Below, one piece after another: positions 31,416-36,883 of a stretch of DNA of 36,883 bases; within the stretch, counting starts at the first letter, position 1; every line of letters begins with the position of its first letter. This DNA is from an uncultured Bacteroides sp. (GTDB lineage: Bacteria > Bacteroidota > Bacteroidia > Bacteroidales > Bacteroidaceae). The stretch lies in contig URWA01000031.1 in the NCBI GenBank assembly GCA_900551445.1, forward strand, positions 1 to 36,883. The letters run 5' to 3'. The notes below the pieces were generated by a model. The model worked only from the letters and a program-made list of their open reading frames with translations, did not search any database and was not told the origin of the DNA. Position numbers and translations under genes: made by a program.

Positions 31416-33386
31416 TTATTTTTCCCGATACACCAGGTTGTTACCGTTCATCCGCTCCATGTATTGCTGGATGAGGGACTTCAACTGGGTTTCCATCGCC
31501 TTTAAAGTATCTTGCGGCATGGTGTCTTTCACATCGTCCTTCATCAGCACATCCGTGCGGAAGCGGTAGGCATGAATCACTTTCTCCCCGTCGAACTGAA
31601 TCAGGTAGTCGCCTTTCAGGAACTGGTAGATGCCGCTTGTGGGTACATAATTCACGGCAAATGTTTCTGAGGCTGGCGTATGCAACACATCCTGCCCGAA
31701 ACCCACATACGGACGGTCATAACCTAGAATACCTAAGACCGTCGGCATAATATCAATCTGGTCTACAATCTTTTCTTGGTCCAACCCTTTCAAATCTGAC
31801 ATGCTGGGTGCATAAAAAATGACTGGCACCTTATAATATCCCAGATCTGTCACATAATCCGGATAACAGTTTCCACTAGTATGGTCTGCCGTAATCACGA
31901 ACAATGTATTTTTGAACCATGGTTGTTTTTCCGCCTTTTCAAAAAAACGCTGAATGGCATAGTCTGAATAGGCCACTGTTTCAAACAACGGATCTTTTCC
32001 TGTGGGGAATTTTCCTTTGTAGCGTTCCGGCAAATCAAAAGGGCCATGAGAAGTAGCCGTAAACACAGAAGTCACAAAAGGTTCCTTCATCTCCGACATC
32101 CGGTCACAATAGAATTGCAGAAACTCTTCATCCCAAATGGCCCACGTACCATCAAAATCCTTATCTCCATTATAATTAGGATCTTCGTTGTATTCGGTAC
32201 GACCAAAGTATTTTTGGAATCCGACTGAACGGGCAAAAGCCTGAAAACCCATTGAACCATTCATAGCCCCGTGAAAGAAAGCAGATGAATACCCTTTATG
32301 CCGAGTCAACTCACCGGCAATACTGGACACATCATTCAGGGCCGAAGGAGTCAAGAAAAAGGGCTCCACAAAACTGGGAATAGAAGACAAGACTGAAGGC
32401 ATTCCGTCAATACTTTTACGCCCATTACTGTATGAGTACTGGAATGTCAAGCTTTTTGTCAGCAGGGAATCAATAAACGGCGTATATCCTTTATAAGTCC
32501 CATTCTCCAACTGTGGATTCAATGAACCAACATGCTGTTTGCTAAAACCTTCCCAAATAATCACCACCACATTCATCGGACGAAAGACAACCGAATCTGA
32601 TGGCAAGTGGATAGGAGTATACACCGCTTCTGCCTCCTTTTCTGACAAATAACCAGGATTTACAAATGTAGTTTTTCCCAAAGTACGGAACAATGAAAAA
32701 GGAGTATTCAGTACCAGTCCAGCATCTAAAGGACGGTCCACATACTGGTTGGCATTACTAAGAGTAATCGGACGAGTGGCAGTGGTCATACCTCCACGCA
32801 TACCGAACACTGTAAAAGGAATAGCAATCAACAATGCTACCAATTGTACCGCATAATAAGCCAACTTTTGTTTCACAGGAAATACTCTCGGAGCACGATA
32901 CAACTTATATAACGCATAAAACAATGCAGCAGCCAGCAACACCAAATACCAGTAGGTAGCAAACTCATCCAAGAAAATAGAAGTTAGCTTCCCTTCTCCT
33001 TCATGACTGAATTCCTGCAACACTGTCATCGTGGTACGTCTTCCCGTAAAGCGGAAGTATACACAGTCTATCAGGTTGGTAATCAGAAAGAACGTATTAA
33101 CAGTTGTAAAAAGCCACCGCACAACTGTATAGAACACAGGAGTTTCCTTCCAATGCAGTGGAAAAAGAAACAACAAAATAAACAATGCATTGCTATAAAG
33201 TATGGCTGTGGTATCAAAGATAATGCCCGCTCTAAATAAACTAACGGCATATCCCCACGTCAGATGTCCACTAAATACATCCCAATTTAAAAGCAAAAAC
33301 GCCAGACGGCATAAAGTGTAACATACATACACAAGTACCAAATTCCAGACCAGCGTCAGCACATTGGCAAACAATTCTTTCTTCAT
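31416..33386 (-). CDS. LtaS-type membrane sulfatase-fold phosphotransferase
   Basis: A 656-residue protein with five N-terminal membrane segments (about 1-190) and a C-terminal extracytoplasmic alkaline-phosphatase-fold domain. Motifs: NVVVIIWEGFS (metal-site Glu), SNGRKSIDGMPSVLSSIPS with the likely nucleophile in RKSIDG (LtaS has a Thr in the equivalent GKTSD), ATSHGPFDLPERY, and ITADHTSGNCYPDY (Asp/His metal ligands). LtaS relatives move glycerol-phosphate or phosphoethanolamine between envelope lipids; Gram-negative Bacteroidota have no lipoteichoic acid, so the acceptor is unknown. The start is MKKELFANV (MRIMKKEL three codons upstream is possible); the farther start overlaps the -7 box. 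It is divergent from a phosphoesterase. Confidence 0.85.
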   Translation of the reverse strand: MKKELFANVLTLVWNLVLVYVCYTLCRLAFLLLNWDVFSGHLTWGYAVSLFRAGIIFDTTAILYSNALFILLFLFPLHWKETPVFYTVVRWLFTTVNTFFLITNLIDCVYFRFTGRRTTMTVLQEFSHEGEGKLTSIFLDEFATYWYLVLLAAALFYALYKLYRAPRVFPVKQKLAYYAVQLVALLIAIPFTVFGMRGGMTTATRPITLSNANQYVDRPLDAGLVLNTPFSLFRTLGKTTFVNPGYLSEKEAEAVYTPIHLPSDSVVFRPMNVVVIIWEGFSKQHVGSLNPQLENGTYKGYTPFIDSLLTKSLTFQYSYSNGRKSIDGMPSVLSSIPSFVEPFFLTPSALNDVSSIAGELTRHKGYSSAFFHGAMNGSMGFQAFARSVGFQKYFGRTEYNEDPNYNGDKDFDGTWAIWDEEFLQFYCDRMSEMKEPFVTSVFTATSHGPFDLPERYKGKFPTGKDPLFETVAYSDYAIQRFFEKAEKQPWFKNTLFVITADHTSGNCYPDYVTDLGYYKVPVIFYAPSMSDLKGLDQEKIVDQIDIMPTVLGILGYDRPYVGFGQDVLHTPASETFAVNYVPTSGIYQFLKGDYLIQFDGEKVIHAYRFRTDVLMKDDVKDTMPQDTLKAMETQLKSLIQQYMERMNGNNLVYREK

Positions 33387-33416
33387 TATTCTCATCTTTT
33401 TACAAATACTGAATGG

Positions 33417-33424
33417 CAAAAATA
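33417..33424 (-). promoter_or_regulatory. Putative -7 box of the sulfatase-fold gene
   Basis: The minus strand reads TATTTTTG, a full match to TAnnTTTG, 30 bases before the ATG at 33386. It overlaps the in-frame codon at 33419 and so excludes it as a start. Confidence 0.55.
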
Positions 33425-33446
33425 GCGATAAATTTGGAGAACTTCA

Positions 33447-33454
33447 TATCTTTG
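33447..33454 (+). promoter_or_regulatory. Putative -7 box of the metallophosphoesterase gene
   Basis: TATCTTTG matches TAnnTTTG and ends 19 bases before the ATG at 33474. It is only 22 bases from the divergent -7 box at 33417-33424, so the two promoters overlap and may compete. Confidence 0.55.
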
Positions 33455-33473
33455 CATTTTAAACAAATCAAAG

Positions 33474-34835
33474 ATGAAGAAAAAACAACGTATCTCAATC
33501 TCCCTATCCGTACTCATTGTACTCGTATTGGGCCTTTGGATTCATTCGCGCTGGCATGTGTGGTTCGGCAATCCGGAAGAACCTTCCTATCTACCTCTAA
33601 AAGAGCCTGGAAGAGTACTGCTTACATTCGGTGACAAAGAAGAACTGTCACGTAATATCAGTTGGCAATATGACTCAGTAGTGACTCCTTCATCTTTTGT
33701 AGAATTGACCGATACATTAGAAAAAGACACCGTTCGCATAAAGGCACAAGGAGAGGTTTTCCAATCACGCAGTGGTAAAGCAGCCTACTATACCGCCCGA
33801 CTTCGATCGCTCAAACCAGCCACTTATTATAGCTATCGGGTGAGCAACAATGGAAAGTTCTCTCCTTGGTACAATTTCCAAACACACAACCAAACCACCC
33901 AAAACGACTACTCCTTTATTTATGTGGGTGATGTACAAGACACCATAAACGGCAAAGCCAACCAATACCTGAAAGAGGCATTGCAAACACACCCCCAAAC
34001 AGAGTTCTTCGTTTTTGGCGGTGACTTAACAGAACGTCCGATGGATTCCTACTGGGCTGAAACATTTTCCGGGCTCGATTCTATCGGGCAGCATTATCCC
34101 ATATTGAATGTGACCGGTAATCATGAATATCTGAAATATGTTATACGTAAACTGGAACGCCGCTTTCCACTGGTATTCTCGTATTTCCAAGATTCCATGG
34201 TAGGTGACAACCAGGTATACACACTTCGATACAACAACCTGCAAATCTTCCTGCTCGACAGTAACCGGGAGTTTTTCTATTTATGGACTCAAAAGAAATG
34301 GCTGGAAAAAGAATTGAAAGCCAGCGATGCACAATGGAAGATTGTTGTGCTGCACCATCCTCTGTATTCTGCAAAAGGAAAATACAACAATCTGGTACAA
34401 AGAACCATGTTTAATGATTTGATCCAGAAATACCATGTAGACCTTGTCCTACAAGGACATGAGCACGCCTATGCACGTATGACTCTTCACGATGAAAAGG
34501 GACAAGCAATGACTCCTGTTTATACGGTGAGCCACTGTTCCCCCAAAAGTTACCGGATAGCTTTCGACCCACGGTTTGATAAGTACGGCATTGAGAGCCG
34601 ATATTACCAGTATGTACGTATTCATGGAGATACCCTCAGCCTGAGTGCCTACGAGGTTCCTGCAGGTAATTTATACGATTCTTTGGACATCGTGAAATCC
34701 GGAATGAAACCAATGATTATTGATTATGGGAAAAATATTCCCGAGCACCTCGACTTTAAGCCAGGCAATAGTAAAAAAGACCAACAATATAGGAAATTAA
34801 TTGAAACATATAAGCAAAAAAGACAAAAAGATTAA
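33474..34835 (+). CDS. Membrane-anchored metallophosphoesterase, purple-acid-phosphatase-like
   Basis: A 453-residue protein with an uncleaved N-terminal membrane segment (ISISLSVLIVLVLGLWIHS) and positive residues before it. Residues about 45-140 form a fibronectin-like beta domain (VLLTFGDKEELSRNISWQYD, ATYYSYRVSN), as in purple acid phosphatases. The catalytic domain has IYVGDVQD, FGGDLTE, NVTGNHEY, VVLHHPLYS and LQGHEHAYAR, supplying the Asp, Asn and His metal ligands. The Tyr of the purple-phosphatase GDxxY motif is Glu here, so it may not be a true purple enzyme. It acts outside the inner membrane on an unknown phosphoester. Divergent from the LtaS-type gene; a functional link is possible. 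It overlaps the convergent glycosyltransferase by 4 bases at the stop codons. Confidence 0.85.
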   Translation: MKKKQRISISLSVLIVLVLGLWIHSRWHVWFGNPEEPSYLPLKEPGRVLLTFGDKEELSRNISWQYDSVVTPSSFVELTDTLEKDTVRIKAQGEVFQSRSGKAAYYTARLRSLKPATYYSYRVSNNGKFSPWYNFQTHNQTTQNDYSFIYVGDVQDTINGKANQYLKEALQTHPQTEFFVFGGDLTERPMDSYWAETFSGLDSIGQHYPILNVTGNHEYLKYVIRKLERRFPLVFSYFQDSMVGDNQVYTLRYNNLQIFLLDSNREFFYLWTQKKWLEKELKASDAQWKIVVLHHPLYSAKGKYNNLVQRTMFNDLIQKYHVDLVLQGHEHAYARMTLHDEKGQAMTPVYTVSHCSPKSYRIAFDPRFDKYGIESRYYQYVRIHGDTLSLSAYEVPAGNLYDSLDIVKSGMKPMIIDYGKNIPEHLDFKPGNSKKDQQYRKLIETYKQKRQKD

Positions 34836-35995
34836 ACAATCCGAGAGTCGGCAGTTTTTACAATCTGCCGGCTCATATAGTCTTCAAATTCTTGTTCAAA
34901 AGAAAGCAAATTCCATTTCTGAGCAGCCATATCTACACATTGCCTCATTCTTTGCTTAATCGTATCATCCGAAAGAGAAAGTGCCCATTCGACAGCCTCA
35001 TCTAACGCCTTATCGGTCAATGAATGCATTACAAATCCACAAGCATCTATTCCATCAAATGAAGCAACTTGAGATACCAAAGGAATTATTCCCATTTTCA
35101 TTAATGTAACAATAGCACCAGGACAACCTTCGCTAGCTGAAGGATAAATACAAAAAGTAACCCCCTGCAGAATACTATTAAATTCCTCTGAATTGACATT
35201 TTGAAAGCCCCACAAAGTTATATTCGCTTTATCAACCAGCAAAGGAGAATAATACGCTTCAAAATCCGGATCCATTTTTCCTATCACATGCAAATGTAAT
35301 TCTGGGTGATGAAGAAAAAAATCCAACACAAGATCCAATCCCTTTAAGATACTTCCAGAACTTCCCATCCAAACAAAATGCCTCCTATTATACAATGATA
35401 TTTTTTCTTCAATATTTACAAGATGTAAGAGGTTAGATGACTGGTTAATTAAAGATATTTTACTTCTCCATTCCACTGGATAAGTTTGTATAGTAGCCGA
35501 CGACCCTATCTGTAAGATAGCATCTATAGACAAATTATGCAATGTAGACGGAGACATACGAGAATATGACAGTTGCGTATGATGCTTCTGATTAAAAGCA
35601 TCCGTTCGTTCCTTTACCATTCTGTTCTGATACTCAGGATATGCTGTAGTAGCATAATATATTTTCAAGGAAGAGGGATTACGCTTTGCCATAATAGAAA
35701 AGCAAGGTCCTTCACCAAATATGATATCATATACTTTCTTATCACATTCCATTGGTCTATCATAAGTAACCATCACATAATTATAACCCAAGCGTTTAAA
35801 AACCTCTCCAATAACCAAAGCTTCTCGTCGATTTTGATGTTTATCAAACCAGGGAGAATTTCTTTTTTTATAATATACTCGAGGAATATAAGAAATATAA
35901 ACCCACTTCCGATTGTTTTTATTTTTATATACGTATCTGTCCTTATTGATATGAAATAGATTTTTCAATATTCTTATAAAATATTTTCCTTGCAT
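34832..35995 (-). CDS. Glycosyltransferase, GT4-like (GT-B fold)
   Basis: A 387-residue cytoplasmic enzyme. The C-terminal half has the GT4 nucleotide-sugar site: WMGSSGSILKGLDLVLDFFL (about 210-230), LHLHVIGKMDP, ITLWGFQN and FCIYPSASEGCPGAIVTLMK, corresponding to the usual P-S-xxEGxPxxxxEAMA with Glu replaced by Thr-Leu near the end. The N-terminal acceptor half is poorly conserved. It is A/T-rich compared with the genes to the left, as is normal for surface-polysaccharide loci. It starts 4 bases after the preceding GT2 stop, so the two are co-transcribed. Donor and acceptor sugars are unknown. Confidence 0.82.
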   Translation of the reverse strand: MQGKYFIRILKNLFHINKDRYVYKNKNNRKWVYISYIPRVYYKKRNSPWFDKHQNRREALVIGEVFKRLGYNYVMVTYDRPMECDKKVYDIIFGEGPCFSIMAKRNPSSLKIYYATTAYPEYQNRMVKERTDAFNQKHHTQLSYSRMSPSTLHNLSIDAILQIGSSATIQTYPVEWRSKISLINQSSNLLHLVNIEEKISLYNRRHFVWMGSSGSILKGLDLVLDFFLHHPELHLHVIGKMDPDFEAYYSPLLVDKANITLWGFQNVNSEEFNSILQGVTFCIYPSASEGCPGAIVTLMKMGIIPLVSQVASFDGIDACGFVMHSLTDKALDEAVEWALSLSDDTIKQRMRQCVDMAAQKWNLLSFEQEFEDYMSRQIVKTADSRIV

Positions 35996-35999
35996 AATT

Positions 36000-36812
36000 T
36001 TATCTCTTCTGTAAACGTTCTCTATTTTTTTGCTTAATCTTCATCAAATAAGTATTTGGGATAAGACTATCTATCATTCCCCTCACAAAATATGAGAACA
36101 TCTTATTTACAAAATACAAACGCCATTTCAACGTATGTTCCACCCCACGGATACGGGCGCATTCACGCTTTACGTCTAATTTATTTGTTGAAGTAGCTCC
36201 TTCTGTTGCATCAAACAATGCAATATTCATTGGGAAATATTGTATTTTCCTTCCTCGTTTATATAAATTATATACAAAATGATAATCTGCAGCCAACCGA
36301 TAGGATAAATCAAATGGATGACTCTTCATCTCTTCCGTATCTGCAAACATCGATTGATGACAAGCAGGCATCAACTGTAGTATAGTCTCTGGTATATTTC
36401 CTTTTGCAGGAACGATTCCGTACATTTTTTTTCTTAATGTATCTCCATATACAAGTTTGGTATCCAAATCGATATCAAAGGAAAATAAACGAGTGATTGT
36501 ATCTTCATTACAAAAGACATCACCAGCATTCATGAAGTTCACCCAACGTCCCTTGGCCAATTTAACGCCTTTATTCATCGCATCAAAAATACCTTTATCC
36601 TTTTCGGAAACGACCTGAACAACTATTCCTTTTTCCTGGAACAAAGGTTCTAATTCATAAATAATATTTAATGTATTGTCAGTTGACTTTCCATCCACTA
36701 ATATATATTCCAACGGACGATAGGTCTGATTCAACACACTCTGCATGGTCTTAGAAATAGTTTGTTCTGCATTAAAACAAACTGTCACTATAGTTATGAG
36801 TTCTTTGGACAT
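36000..36812 (-). CDS. Glycosyltransferase family 2 (GT-A fold)
   Basis: A 270-residue enzyme with the GT2 opening ITIVTVCFNAEQTISKTMQS, VLNQTYRPLEYILVDGKSTD, then SEKDKGIFDAMNKGVKLAKG and FMNAGDVF, the last being the DxD-type metal site. CHQSMFAD and RLAADYHFVY are typical of the WcaA-like subgroup that builds surface polysaccharides. The start MSKELITIV at 36812 is preferred: an in-frame GTG at 36842 lies inside the IS terminal repeat. The right-hand IS ends 24 bases upstream, so the original promoter and upstream cluster genes are cut away or now lie beyond the IS. Confidence 0.88.
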   Translation of the reverse strand: MSKELITIVTVCFNAEQTISKTMQSVLNQTYRPLEYILVDGKSTDNTLNIIYELEPLFQEKGIVVQVVSEKDKGIFDAMNKGVKLAKGRWVNFMNAGDVFCNEDTITRLFSFDIDLDTKLVYGDTLRKKMYGIVPAKGNIPETILQLMPACHQSMFADTEEMKSHPFDLSYRLAADYHFVYNLYKRGRKIQYFPMNIALFDATEGATSTNKLDVKRECARIRGVEHTLKWRLYFVNKMFSYFVRGMIDSLIPNTYLMKIKQKNRERLQKR

Positions 36813-36835
36813 AATTCTATACATTTTCTCACTAC

Positions 36836-36883
36836 TGTCCACTAAAAATGGACAAGGTTAAAAATTAAATAAATTCGGTTCAC
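36836..36883 (-). mobile_element. IS4-family element, 3' tip only
   Basis: TGTCCACTAAAAA (36836-36848) is the same 13-base repeat that closes the left-hand IS at 503-491. Beyond it, the minus strand reads a short open frame ending EPNLFNF and TAA (stop at 36860-36858), which I take to be the last codons of an IS4-type transposase. The sequence next to the repeat differs from the left copy's 5' end, as expected for the opposite end of a similar element. TGTCCA and TGGACA around the repeat form a small hairpin. Only 48 bases are visible. Confidence 0.55.

Noticed and set aside
34847..34876. Hairpin at the end of the GT4 gene as a terminator
   Set aside because: The 8-bp stem with a G-U pair lies inside coding sequence and lacks a following T-run in either direction.
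1..36883. Composite transposon carrying the whole window
   Set aside because: The segment holds core essential genes in their usual order, so shared flanking IS ends are more simply two independent insertions.

Overview
The window looks like a chromosomal segment of a gut Bacteroidales, most like Bacteroides or Phocaeicola. The evidence is a SusC/SusD pair, many promoters with the Bacteroidota -7 box TAnnTTTG, GH29 and GH97 glycosidases, a DUF6242-type lipoprotein, and the uppS-bamA-ompH-ompH-murI block. No phage, plasmid or CRISPR genes were seen. Both edges carry IS4-family sequence: a 5' transposase fragment at the left (1-503) and what looks like the 3' tip of a similar element in the same orientation at the right (36836-36883).

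Layout from left to right. 1-503 is the IS fragment. 548-808 is a decayed winged-helix gene remnant. 811-2091 is a CLC antiporter with CLC-F (fluoride) hallmarks. 2426-4315 is a RelA/SpoT homologue with an intact hydrolase site and a degraded synthetase domain. 4512-6746 is a secreted dipeptidyl peptidase IV. 6837-6940 is an array of five 16-bp palindromes at an exact 22-bp period. 6973-12031 (minus strand) is an apparent L-fucose operon: GH29 fucosidase, mutarotase, L-galactose-dehydrogenase-like aldo/keto reductase, lactonase-like amidohydrolase and a zinc dehydrogenase. 12256-13110 is an AraC regulator, followed by a convergent GH97 glycosidase (13132-15024). The fucose operon and the GH97 gene share a 17-bp operator-like motif about 40 bp upstream of their -7 boxes, so AraC, operon and GH97 are probably one regulon.

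15338-22295 (plus strand) is envelope housekeeping: a DUF6242-like lipoprotein, uppS, bamA, two ompH/skp paralogues and murI. A second 22-bp-period array with six units (22462-22587), tRNA-Arg(CCU), a bidirectional terminator, rpsO and a CDF metal transporter follow. 24428-29064 is a SusC/SusD pair with no adjacent enzyme or regulator. 29524-31329 is typA/bipA. 31416-33386 and 33474-34835 are a divergent pair: an LtaS-type membrane sulfatase-fold enzyme and a membrane-anchored metallophosphoesterase. 34832-36812 holds two AT-rich glycosyltransferases, probably the end of a surface-polysaccharide cluster cut by the right-hand IS.

The most unusual items are the two 22-bp-period palindrome arrays and the oxidative-looking fucose operon, whose last enzyme resembles L-galactonate 5-dehydrogenases and which has no dehydratase beside it.
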